Assembly (NCBI RefSeq): GCF_000160115.1
Contig: NZ_GG665866.1
Coordinates: 1,290,825-1,354,824 of the forward strand
Direction: 5' to 3'
DNA length: 64,000 nt
Origin: Shuttleworthella satelles DSM 14600
GTDB taxonomy: Bacteria > Bacillota > Clostridia > Lachnospirales > Lachnospiraceae
In this document: piece by piece, positions 17,584 to 24,658 of the stretch
How the letters are laid out: each line of letters opens with the position of its first letter
Numbering within the stretch: position 1 is the stretch's first letter
Made by a program: the position numbers and the translations under genes
The notes under the pieces: generated by a model
The model's input: only the letters and a program-made list of their open reading frames with translations
Database searches by the model: none
What the model was told of the DNA's origin: nothing

Positions 17584-17661
17584 TTGCGCCAAATTCCCAA
17601 TGAAGTCTATTCCTGTACGGGTATTTGCGCCAAGTTCTCAATAAAGTCTATTCCTGTACAG
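17584..17661. repeat. Two 38 bp tandem copies spanning the TPR-gene stop and hflX leader
   Basis: Two blocks sharing TTGCGCCAA, then AGTCTATTCCTGTAC (about 17584-17622 and 17623-17661) differ by a few substitutions. The second includes the last codons and stop of the lipoprotein gene (stop at 17648), so a gene 3' end was duplicated into the hflX leader and has since diverged. Confidence 0.8.
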
Positions 17662-18625
17662 GCTTTTGGGCGTACTCGATCAATTTCAATTCCCGGATCA
17701 TCTGTCCGTCTGTCGGATAGAGCTTGAGATAGGCCTCAGCCCTGGTCTTCGCCTCATCGTATTGCCGCAAATGTTCCAGGCAGGCCACCTGGTCCGCAAG
17801 CAGCTTCCTCTTCTCCCCCTCCTTCAGGCCCTTGAGCTCCAGAGCCCTGTCTACATCCGACCTGGCATCCTCATAAGCCGCCCGATCCAGCTGAATGCCA
17901 ACGATATTATGGTAGTCTTCTCCGGATAGCTTTTTCTGCTTGTATTCCTCCAGGGCAGTATCCGCCTCTTCTCTCTTCTGCTGCCGGTCAAGCAGGGCGA
18001 TCAGGGGACGATAAGCCTCGTTCTTTCCGGCCCGGACGGCCGCCTGATAATCCGAGACCGCCGCGTCAGTCTGTCCAAGGTAATCCTTGGCTTTGGCCCC
18101 GTTCAAATAGTCCTCTCCCTCATGGTCAAGGACATACTGGAGCTGATCTTTGCCCTTTTCCTCCTGTCCATATTTCCTGTAAGACTCATAGATACAGATC
18201 CTGCGCGAGAGATCATTCGGGTCTATCTGAAGGGCCTGGCCAAAATCAGTCTCCGCGGATCCTGCGTCCTGCTTCGACAGATAGACATTTCCCCGCAGAA
18301 AATAGGCATCCGCATTCTTAGCATCCGCCTTGATCAGCTCACTGTAAGTGGCTATCGCCCCGTCCTCATCGCCCGAATTGAACTGGGCGATCGCCTTATA
18401 GTAGTAGTTGTCCAGTCCGGATGAAGTCTTAGGATCAGAGCTTTTCTCAAGAGCCTGCTCGAAGAGATCCTGCGCCTTCCCGTAAGAACCCTGCGCCATA
18501 GCGCGGATTCCCTCTGTCCGATCCTCCTTTGCCTCCTGAGACTGGTTGGAGGAACAGGCTGTTACCACCATAAAAACGGCGAGTAAAAGCACTGCTGACA
18601 GGATCCTCATTTTCTTCTTCTGCAT
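17648..18625 (-). CDS. TPR-repeat lipoprotein
   Basis: A 325-residue secreted lipoprotein. The N-terminus MQKKKMRILSAVLLLAVFMV is a signal peptide ending in the lipobox VTAC, with the lipidated cysteine at residue 24. The rest is tetratricopeptide-like: repeated helix pairs such as AQGSYGKAQDLFEQALEKS, FNSGDEDGAIATYSELIKAD and NVYLSKQDAGSAETDFGQAL. Such proteins act as protein-protein scaffolds on the outer face of the membrane; the partner is unknown. GGAGAGG precedes the ATG, and a TATAAT box lies 31 bases upstream. hflX follows 128 bases downstream. Confidence 0.85.
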   Translation of the reverse strand: MQKKKMRILSAVLLLAVFMVVTACSSNQSQEAKEDRTEGIRAMAQGSYGKAQDLFEQALEKSSDPKTSSGLDNYYYKAIAQFNSGDEDGAIATYSELIKADAKNADAYFLRGNVYLSKQDAGSAETDFGQALQIDPNDLSRRICIYESYRKYGQEEKGKDQLQYVLDHEGEDYLNGAKAKDYLGQTDAAVSDYQAAVRAGKNEAYRPLIALLDRQQKREEADTALEEYKQKKLSGEDYHNIVGIQLDRAAYEDARSDVDRALELKGLKEGEKRKLLADQVACLEHLRQYDEAKTRAEAYLKLYPTDGQMIRELKLIEYAQKPVQE

Positions 18626-18655
18626 CTTGTTAAACCTCTCCTGGAAATTTTATTC

Positions 18656-18661
18656 ATTATA
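18656..18661 (-). promoter_or_regulatory. Candidate -10 box of the TPR lipoprotein gene
   Basis: A perfect TATAAT on the minus strand, with a weak TTTTCG at -35 spacing 17. It implies a leader of about 23 bases, enough for the GGAGAGG site. A short CCTCTCG/CGAGAGG palindrome (18674-18691) overlaps the -35 side and might bind a regulator. Confidence 0.45.
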
Positions 18662-18690
18662 GCAAAAAGTTCCCCTCTCGAAAACGAGAG

Positions 18691-18831
18691 GATCGCTCTG
18701 CGGCGCAAAGGAAGCGTAAATGCCAGAACGCTCCTGCGACGCAAGGAAAGGCAAATACCAGGACGCTCCTGCGGCGCAAGGAAGGGCAAATGCCAGGACG
18801 CTCCTGCAGAGCAAGGAAGGGCAAATACCAG
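18691..18831. repeat. Four 35-36 bp tandem repeats upstream of ahcY
   Basis: Units at 18691-18726, 18727-18761, 18762-18796 and 18797-18831, with core CGCTCCTGCGGCGCAAGG then GGCAAATNCCAG. They fill most of the divergent 356-base spacer between the lipoprotein gene and ahcY. The period is not a multiple of three, and open frames through the block are frame-shifting artefacts. There are no spacers, so it is not a CRISPR. Confidence 0.9.
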
Positions 18832-18865
18832 AAACGCTTATATGGCACAATAGCACCGCCTGGGC

Positions 18866-18871
18866 TATAAT
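18866..18871 (+). promoter_or_regulatory. Candidate -10 box of ahcY
   Basis: TATAAT on the plus strand, 112 bases before the ahcY ATG; the -35 region (TGGCAC at 17 bases) is poor. It falls immediately after the 35 bp repeats, so these would sit upstream of the promoter as potential regulator sites rather than in the mRNA. Confidence 0.4.
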
Positions 18872-18891
18872 AGCTTCTACCACTTGGCCGC

Positions 18892-18916
18892 CTGCCGGAA
18901 GCTCACTTTCGGGCAG
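18892..18916 (+). other. Hairpin in the ahcY leader
   Basis: CTGCCGGAAG (18892-18901) and CTTTCGGGCAG (18906-18916) can form a ten-pair stem with one bulged G and a CTCA loop. It lies in the predicted mRNA leader. It does not resemble the SAH riboswitch that controls ahcY in Proteobacteria, and no T tract follows. Confidence 0.4.
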
Positions 18917-18982
18917 AGGGCCCTGTATTTCCGCAAGCATTTGCCTGCCTTAGATCACGGCGGGCTGTAAGGAGAAGAATAT

Positions 18983-20230
18983 ATGGACTGTGAAATCAGA
19001 GATATCAGCCTGGCAGCAGACGGAGCCCACAAAATTGACTGGGTCAAAAAGAACTGCCCCCTCCTCAGAGGTCTGGAGGAAGATTTTCGAAGAGAACAGC
19101 CCTTCGCCGGCATCCGCATCGCCCTCTCCGTCCACCTGGAGGCAAAGACGGCCTATCTGTGCAAAGTGCTTGCCGCAGGCGGAGCACAGATGTATGTGAC
19201 CGGGTCCAACCCCCTCTCCACACAGGATGATGTCGCCGCGGCCCTGGCCCAATCCGGCCTCAATGTCTATGCCTGGTACAATTCCAGTCAGGAGGAGTAC
19301 ACCAGACACCTGCGGCAGGTTCTGTCCCACCACTGCAATATTATCATTGATGATGGCGGTGATCTGGTCGGCATGCTCCACAGCTCCATGCGAGAGGAAC
19401 TCCCCTACGTCATCGGCGGCTGCGAGGAAACCACAACCGGCATCATCCGCCTGCGCGCCATGGCCGCTGCCCATCAGCTTGCCTTTCCCATGGTCATGGT
19501 CAATGACGCCGACTGCAAACACCTCTTTGACAATCGCTATGGAACCGGCCAGTCCGTCTGGGATGGGATCAACCGCACGACCAACCTGATTGTGGCAGGC
19601 AAAAACGCTGTGGTCGCCGGCTACGGCTGGTGCGGCAAGGGCGTCGCCATGCGCGCCAAGGCCCTGGGCGCCAAGGTTATCGTCACCGAGATTGATCCCA
19701 TTAAAGCGATTGAGGCCCACATGGACGGCTTTGAGGTCATGCCCATGAATCAGGCCGCTCTCACAGGCGACTTCTTCATCACGGTTACCGGCTGCTCCCA
19801 TGTCATCAACCTGGAGCATATGAAAAAGATGAAGAACGGAGCCATCCTCTGCAATGCCGGCCATTTTGATGTCGAGATTGATATGGCAGGTCTGCGGGCT
19901 GCCTCTCTCTCATCCATTGACCAGCGGAAGAATATCATCGGCTATGAAGTCCGTCCCGGAAGCTTCATCTATGTCCTTGGCGAGGGCCGTCTGGTCAACC
20001 TGGCCTGCGGAGACGGACATCCGGCGGAGATCATGGACATGTCATTTGCCGTACAGGCTATGTCCGCCCTCTATCTCGTACAACACAAGGACAGCCTGAC
20101 GGATAAGCTGATTCCTGTTCCCCGGGAAGTGGACCAAAAGATCGCCCGCCGCAAGCTCGCTTCTCTGGGGCTTTCCATCGATGTCCTGACCCCGAACCAG
20201 GAGGAATACCTCCACTCGTCCGCAATTTGA
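18983..20230 (+). CDS. ahcY: Adenosylhomocysteinase (SAH hydrolase)
   Basis: AhcY reversibly splits S-adenosylhomocysteine to homocysteine and adenosine with tightly bound NAD, removing the inhibitor made by all SAM-dependent methyl transfers. The 415-residue protein has HLEAKTAYL, VTGSNPLSTQDDVAAAL, the GGCEETTTGIIRL substrate loop, the NAD-binding GYGWCG (residues 213-218) and ends in a helical tail with YL. Length is near the bacterial norm without the long insert of some groups. GGAGAAG precedes the ATG. It is monocistronic or read with the downstream CorC-type gene; no methionine-cycle gene adjoins. Confidence 0.95.
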   Translation: MDCEIRDISLAADGAHKIDWVKKNCPLLRGLEEDFRREQPFAGIRIALSVHLEAKTAYLCKVLAAGGAQMYVTGSNPLSTQDDVAAALAQSGLNVYAWYNSSQEEYTRHLRQVLSHHCNIIIDDGGDLVGMLHSSMREELPYVIGGCEETTTGIIRLRAMAAAHQLAFPMVMVNDADCKHLFDNRYGTGQSVWDGINRTTNLIVAGKNAVVAGYGWCGKGVAMRAKALGAKVIVTEIDPIKAIEAHMDGFEVMPMNQAALTGDFFITVTGCSHVINLEHMKKMKNGAILCNAGHFDVEIDMAGLRAASLSSIDQRKNIIGYEVRPGSFIYVLGEGRLVNLACGDGHPAEIMDMSFAVQAMSALYLVQHKDSLTDKLIPVPREVDQKIARRKLASLGLSIDVLTPNQEEYLHSSAI

Positions 20231-20308
20231 ACAAGTCCCCCGCCAACTCTCGACGGCTTTAAACTCAACGGCTTAAATAAGTCCCTTGCCGACTCTCGAC
20301 GGCAAAGA
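20229..20308. repeat. Two direct repeats of about 34 bp after ahcY
   Basis: Blocks at 20229-20262 and 20275-20308 share AAGTCCC, GCC and ACTCTCGACGGC at a period of 46. The first overlaps the ahcY stop. Each can form a small hairpin (TTGCCG/CGGCAA in the second copy). They fill the ahcY-corC spacer; a weak terminator role is possible but no T run follows. Confidence 0.7.
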
Positions 20309-20323
20309 AAGTTTCTCAAAATC

Positions 20324-21700
20324 ATGCCTAAGGATTTAATCATTCAAATCATCATTCTGCCGGTTCTTTTGCTGGCTTCCGCCTTCTTCTCCTCCGCGGA
20401 GACAGCTCTGACCACCGTCAGCCGGATCAAGGTCAGAACGCTGGCCGATAACGGCAACCGCCGGGCCGAAACGGTCCTCAGGGTTACAGACCGTCAGAGC
20501 AAGATGCTCTCTGCCATTCTCATCGGCAATAATGTCGCCAATCTGTCCGCCTCCTCTCTGGCCACCATCATTGCCATCCGCCTTCTCGGAGATATGGGGG
20601 CCGGGATCGCGACAGGCGTTTTGACCCTCCTCATTCTCATCTTTGGAGAGATCGCTCCCAAGAGCATGGCCTCGATTAACAGTCTCTCTCTCTCCCTTCG
20701 CTTTGCCCCTCACATCTGGCGCCTGATGTGGATCCTGACACCGCTGATCTACATCGTCAATCTTATGGCAAACGCCATGATCCGCCTGATGGGGACGGAT
20801 CCGCATCGGCGCAGAGAGAATCTGACAGAGGAGGAGCTTAGAACCATCGTCGACGTCAGCCAGGAAGCGGGCGTCATTGAGCACGAGGAGCGCAATTACA
20901 TCCACAATCTCTTCGACTTCACAGACTCCAATGTCCGCGAGGTCATGATTCCGCGAATCGACGTGACCGTCGCCAATGTCAACTGGTCCTACGATAAGCT
21001 CATTTCCGTCTTTGCCGGCTGCATGTTCACCCGCCTGCCGGTCTACGATGAGAACAGTGATTCCATCGTCGGCATCATCAATATGAAAGACCTGCTCCTG
21101 GTCAAGGACAAGGCGCATTTCTCCCTGCGGGACTATCTGCGCAGCGCCTACTTCACCTTTGAGCTCAAGAATACCAGAGAGCTTTTCGAGGAGATGCGGC
21201 AGAACTCGATCGCCATGGCCATCGTCATGGACGAGTACGGCGCGTTTGCCGGAATTATCAGCCTGGAAGATCTCCTGGAGGAATTGGTCGGCGAGATTCG
21301 AGACGAGTATGACTCCAATGAGGAGGACGATATTGTCCAGCTCAATGAGCGGGAATACCTTGTCGTCGGTTCCATGAATCTGGAAGACCTCATGTCCATC
21401 ATCCCCCTGGGCTATGAGTCCGAGGACTACGACACCATCGGCGGCTATCTGACCGGTGAATTCGACCACTTCCCCAATCAGGGGGAAACCTATGTGGACA
21501 GCAATGGCGCCATCCTCAAGGTGGAGAAGGTCAGAAAGAACCGGATTACCAAGATTCTCATTCGCCTGCCTGAGCAGATCGCCAAAGAAGTCGACGAGGA
21601 GTCCCTCCCGGATTCCGATGAGGATGAGGAGCCCGGCATGCTGTCTACTCCCGCCTCCCAGAAGGTCAGCCAGGGTCCCTCTAAGCCGGCGCAAAAATAA
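20324..21700 (+). CDS. CNNM/CBS-domain transporter-like protein (HlyC/CorC family)
   Basis: A 458-residue membrane protein with the CNNM (DUF21) domain: hydrophobic start with SAFFSSAETALTTVSRIKVR, then GNNVANLSASSLAT and FGEIAPKSMA, in about residues 5-190; a CBS pair from EVMIPRIDVTVANV to VMDEYGAFAGIISLEDLLEE; and the C-terminal CorC_HlyC domain ending near residue 430. Such proteins are linked to Mg2+/Co2+ export or resistance; hemolysin annotations are historical. The acidic tail ends at a stop that lies in a short tandem repeat. Only a weak ribosome binding site is visible. It is 94 bases after ahcY. Confidence 0.9.
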   Translation: MPKDLIIQIIILPVLLLASAFFSSAETALTTVSRIKVRTLADNGNRRAETVLRVTDRQSKMLSAILIGNNVANLSASSLATIIAIRLLGDMGAGIATGVLTLLILIFGEIAPKSMASINSLSLSLRFAPHIWRLMWILTPLIYIVNLMANAMIRLMGTDPHRRRENLTEEELRTIVDVSQEAGVIEHEERNYIHNLFDFTDSNVREVMIPRIDVTVANVNWSYDKLISVFAGCMFTRLPVYDENSDSIVGIINMKDLLLVKDKAHFSLRDYLRSAYFTFELKNTRELFEEMRQNSIAMAIVMDEYGAFAGIISLEDLLEELVGEIRDEYDSNEEDDIVQLNEREYLVVGSMNLEDLMSIIPLGYESEDYDTIGGYLTGEFDHFPNQGETYVDSNGAILKVEKVRKNRITKILIRLPEQIAKEVDEESLPDSDEDEEPGMLSTPASQKVSQGPSKPAQK

Positions 21701-21762
21701 GTTTCCCTGCGGCCGATACAAGAATATGTCTCTGCCCAATACAAAAATATGTCCCTGTTCCG
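21692..21762. repeat. Three imperfect 23-27 bp tandem copies across the CorC-type stop codon
   Basis: Copies beginning at 21692, 21719 and 21742 share CAANAATANGTNNCTG. The first contains the stop codon of the CNNM/CBS gene, again suggesting duplication of a gene's 3' end into the spacer. Confidence 0.65.
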
Positions 21763-21870
21763 CTTCGCATTCAGGAGGATTTTTGTTATCCTTATCAAAG
21801 ATGACATCTTCTCTGAAAGGATGATATTCGCACTGCTGTATCCCTGAGATTGATAAAGGAGGAATTTACA

Positions 21871-22392
21871 ATGGCACAGAATCCGATTGTCACGATCGAG
21901 ATGGAGGACGGCTCCGTCATGAAGGCGGAGCTCTATCCCCAGATCGCTCCCAACACGGTCAACAACTTCATCAGCCTGATCCAAAAGGGTTACTACGACG
22001 GCGTCATCTTCCACCGTGTCATCCCGGGCTTCATGATCCAGGGAGGCGACCCCCAGGGCACCGGTACCGGCGGCCCCGGCTACTGCATTCCCGGCGAATT
22101 CTCCCACAACGGTTTTTCCAACGACTTAAAGCACAGCAAGGGCGTTCTCTCCATGGCCCGCACCATGGTCCCTGACTCTGCGGGAAGCCAGTTCTTCATC
22201 ATGCATGAGACCTCTCCCCATCTGGATGGTGACTACGCCGCTTTCGGCCAGGTGATAGAGGGACTCGATGTCATCGACGCCATCGCCAACGCGGACCGCG
22301 ACTGGAATGACAAGCCGCTCTCGGACCAGAAAATGAAGAGAGTCACTGTTGAGACCTTCGGCGTCGACTATCCTGAGCCTGAGAAATGCTAA
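21871..22392 (+). CDS. Peptidyl-prolyl cis-trans isomerase, cyclophilin type
   Basis: A 173-residue cytoplasmic cyclophilin that speeds proline isomerisation during folding. The fold is shown by IAPNTVNNFISLIQKGYYDG, FHRVIPGFMIQGGDP (catalytic Arg and Gln), SMARTMVPDSAGSQFFI and AFGQVIEGLDVID. There is no signal peptide. The ATG at 21871 has AAGGAGG eight bases upstream and is preferred to one at 21850. A strong bidirectional terminator lies 45 bases past the stop. The upstream spacer of 170 bases should hold its promoter, which I could not define. Confidence 0.95.
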   Translation: MAQNPIVTIEMEDGSVMKAELYPQIAPNTVNNFISLIQKGYYDGVIFHRVIPGFMIQGGDPQGTGTGGPGYCIPGEFSHNGFSNDLKHSKGVLSMARTMVPDSAGSQFFIMHETSPHLDGDYAAFGQVIEGLDVIDAIANADRDWNDKPLSDQKMKRVTVETFGVDYPEPEKC

Positions 22393-22436
22393 GCTCCTCT
22401 TCTATGACCAAATATGTGCCCCCGGGCGCAGCCCAA

Positions 22437-22480
22437 AAAAGCCCTGTCGACAAGAAAAGCAGCGTCGACAGGGCTTTTCT
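22437..22480. terminator. Bidirectional rho-independent terminator
   Basis: AAAAGCCCTGTCGAC (22437-22451) pairs perfectly with GTCGACAGGGCTTTT (22464-22478). A-rich and T-rich flanks on both sides give a U tract in either direction, ending the cyclophilin transcript (plus) and the convergent gene that stops at 22480 (minus). Confidence 0.9.
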
Positions 22481-22851
22481 TATCTGCCCGACTGCTTCTT
22501 CTCAGCACGCTTACTGAAGACATGGATCCGATCTGTAAGCATATGCTTCAGCAAAAGCAGGGGATGATACAGCAGCATTCGGGGACCGGAATAGCGCATT
22601 ATCTCCCTGATTTTGTCCCGCATCTTCGGCTCATAGCAGTGAACCTCACAGGCAGAGCAAAAGGTCTTGGTCTCCATGAAGGGGCAGCGCCGGCTTCGCG
22701 CCTGGGCGTAATCAAAAAGCTGCTGGCAGTCCGGGCAAAGCCCCTCTCTCCTCCCGTGCTTCTTATGGCAGTAGATCGCGATCATCTGTCCGATGACCTT
22801 TTTCTCCCGATCTCTTTTTTCGGCGATTTTCTGACTCTGATCTCCGCTCAT
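22480..22851 (-). CDS. Nitrous oxide-stimulated promoter family protein (YgbA-like)
   Basis: A 123-residue cysteine-rich protein of the YgbA/PF11756 group. Visible signature: MIAIYCHKKH, LCPDCQQLFDYAQAR, CPFMETKTFCSACEVHCYEP and the C-terminal MRYSGPRMLLYHPLL. The five to seven cysteines plus histidines suggest bound metal or a redox cluster. In enterobacteria ygbA is NsrR-regulated and helps recovery from nitrosative stress; the biochemical activity was not known to me, and the role here is inferred by family only. It is a single gene converging on the cyclophilin, sharing its terminator. Confidence 0.85.
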   Translation of the reverse strand: MSGDQSQKIAEKRDREKKVIGQMIAIYCHKKHGRREGLCPDCQQLFDYAQARSRRCPFMETKTFCSACEVHCYEPKMRDKIREIMRYSGPRMLLYHPLLLLKHMLTDRIHVFSKRAEKKQSGR

Positions 22852-22927
22852 TTCCCTCTCTTTCGCTCTCAGGCAAAAAACCCGCGTATCATTTCCCTGT
22901 GTGGGTCCCGCATCGCCAAATCAGGAC

Positions 22928-22979
22928 TTTGAAATCCGAATTTCACCGGGATATTCGAATCCGAATCTCAATGTCCCGT
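22928..22979. repeat. Two 26 bp imperfect tandem copies
   Basis: Blocks starting at 22928 and 22954 share TTNGAANNCGAAT, TCA and a closing CCGGG/TCCCG. They lie in the 154-base spacer between the YgbA-like gene and the end of cydC. Short and degenerate, but of the same style as the other intergenic duplications in this window. Confidence 0.5.
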
Positions 22980-23005
22980 CGCCCTGTTTGAACCCGGGTC
23001 TGCGC

Positions 23006-24658
23006 TCAGCTCAGTCGCCCGCTCTCAATGGAATATGACCGATCCGCGATAGCCAGGGTCGACTTGCGATGCGATACCAGAACAAGGGTCCGGCCACTGG
23101 CCTTGGCTTCCTCCTCTAAGGCCTTGAGAATCGCCCCTTCGTTGAGGCTGTCCAGGTTGCTGGTCGGCTCATCTAGGAGTAAGAGGGGAGCCCCGTGAAG
23201 AAATGCCCTCGCCAGACCGATGCGCTGCCTCTGGCCGCCGGAGAGATTGTCACCGAGCTCCTCGATTTTGCTCTCATAACCCCTGGGCAGGGTCATGATA
23301 AAGTCGTGGATGCTGGCCTTTTTGGCCGCCTCCTCAACCTCCGCGTCGCTGGCGTCTACCCGTCCGATGCGGATATTCTCCCGCACACTTGTCGCAAAGA
23401 GGTCCGTGTCCTGGACCATGTATGACTCCAGTTTCCTCAAATGATCGGTTTCAATCTCTCCGATATCAAGTCCCGAGACTCTGACCGTCCTCTCCGGTGC
23501 CTGCCAGAAGCGCATGATCAGCTTGAGCAGGGTTGACTTGCCGCTCCCGCTTCGCCCGGTGACCGCGACGATCTCACCGGGCGCAAAATCCGCGGACAGA
23601 TCATGCAGGATTTCCTCCTCACCATAGGCAAAGGTCAAATGCCGGACAGAGGCGCCAGAGAAGTCCGGCCGAGCCCCCTTTGTCACGTCCGGGGTCACAG
23701 GCTCTTCCTCCAGAAGGGACAGGACGCGCTCGCCGGAGGCCAGAGTGGAATCCATTGCTGCAGACAGATTGGCCAGGGCTAAAACCGGCCCAAAGGAAGC
23801 CGCCAGCATTACTGTTGCCATGACAGTGGAGGCAAAGTCGAGCCGCAGGCAGACAGCTGCCAGAATCATCAGAATGGGCCAGAGCATGACAAGTCCTGCG
23901 GACCAGGCGGAGACCGCTCCGGCATGATGGGCGATCTGCATCTGCAGGTCATTGAGTTCCAGGGTCTTCTGACGAATCTCCGCCTCCTTCTTCTCTCCCA
24001 TTCCAAACTGCAGGACATCACGAATCCCCCGCAGACTCTCGAGAAAGACATTGTTGAGGCTCCCCAGCTTGCTGCGCAGGTCCATGCCTCCTGACCGGCC
24101 CATACGGCTGCTGGCGAGCGGAAGGAAGAGCCCCAGGCTCAGATAGGCCGCAAGGGCCAGAAGACCAAGCAGGGGGTGGAAGCCCCCGATCAGCAGGCTC
24201 ATGATCAGGCTTACAAGAAAGGCGATGCAGACGGGGGCAATGGTGTGGGCATAGAAAACCTCAAGCAATTCAATATCGCCGGTGATCAGAGCGATCAAAT
24301 CCCCTCGTCCTCTCCCCTCCAGCTTGGCCGGCGCCAGCTTGCGCAGGGCGGCAAAGACCTTGTCCCGAATCACAGCCAATAGCTTAAAGGCGATGTAGTG
24401 GCCGCAGGTCTGCTCCCCATAGCGAAGGACGGCCCTGGCCAGGGCAATCACAAGCATAAGGGCGATCGTCGCCCCGAAGGAAATTTTCCAGGGACTCTCG
24501 CCGGTCAGCACCAGCAAAAGATGCGCCGCCAATACCGTGATAAAGATCGCGCAGAGATAGCCCAAAACGCCAAGGCTGATACAGGCCAGCATGACATGGG
24601 CCAGGGGGGACAGAAGGCGAATCAGGCCAGCCATGATTTTGATCCCGCTTCTTCTCAT
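23006..24658 (-). CDS. cydC: CydC-type ABC half-transporter
   Basis: A 550-residue type I ABC half-transporter resembling CydC, which with CydD exports glutathione/cysteine or, by later evidence, handles heme across the membrane. Membrane helices occupy about residues 5-300, with the CydC-like RYGEQTCGHYIAFKLLAVIR. The ATPase domain has Walker A GRSGSGKST, Q-loop YMVQDTDLF, signature LSGGQRQR, Walker B LLLLDEPT and SHR. Its ATG overlaps the cydD stop (4 bases). No cytochrome bd genes are nearby, so function in bd oxidase assembly cannot be assumed. Confidence 0.82.
   Translation of the reverse strand: MRRSGIKIMAGLIRLLSPLAHVMLACISLGVLGYLCAIFITVLAAHLLLVLTGESPWKISFGATIALMLVIALARAVLRYGEQTCGHYIAFKLLAVIRDKVFAALRKLAPAKLEGRGRGDLIALITGDIELLEVFYAHTIAPVCIAFLVSLIMSLLIGGFHPLLGLLALAAYLSLGLFLPLASSRMGRSGGMDLRSKLGSLNNVFLESLRGIRDVLQFGMGEKKEAEIRQKTLELNDLQMQIAHHAGAVSAWSAGLVMLWPILMILAAVCLRLDFASTVMATVMLAASFGPVLALANLSAAMDSTLASGERVLSLLEEEPVTPDVTKGARPDFSGASVRHLTFAYGEEEILHDLSADFAPGEIVAVTGRSGSGKSTLLKLIMRFWQAPERTVRVSGLDIGEIETDHLRKLESYMVQDTDLFATSVRENIRIGRVDASDAEVEEAAKKASIHDFIMTLPRGYESKIEELGDNLSGGQRQRIGLARAFLHGAPLLLLDEPTSNLDSLNEGAILKALEEEAKASGRTLVLVSHRKSTLAIADRSYSIESGRLS

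Noticed and set aside
18691-18831. Possible CRISPR array
   Set aside because: Units are contiguous without unique spacers, and there are no cas genes in the window.
18650-18940. Small minus-strand frames upstream of ahcY
   Set aside because: They are the 35 bp repeats read in shifting frames; three frames give similar peptides, as expected for a repeat, and promoters point away from coding use.
18691-18982. SAH riboswitch before ahcY
   Set aside because: The opposite strand of the repeats contains AGGAGCG, as in the SAH riboswitch, but on the wrong strand for ahcY, and the remaining conserved core is missing.
20336-21739. Long minus-strand frame opposite the CNNM/CBS gene
   Set aside because: The plus-strand gene has clear domains; the antisense translation is low in complexity.
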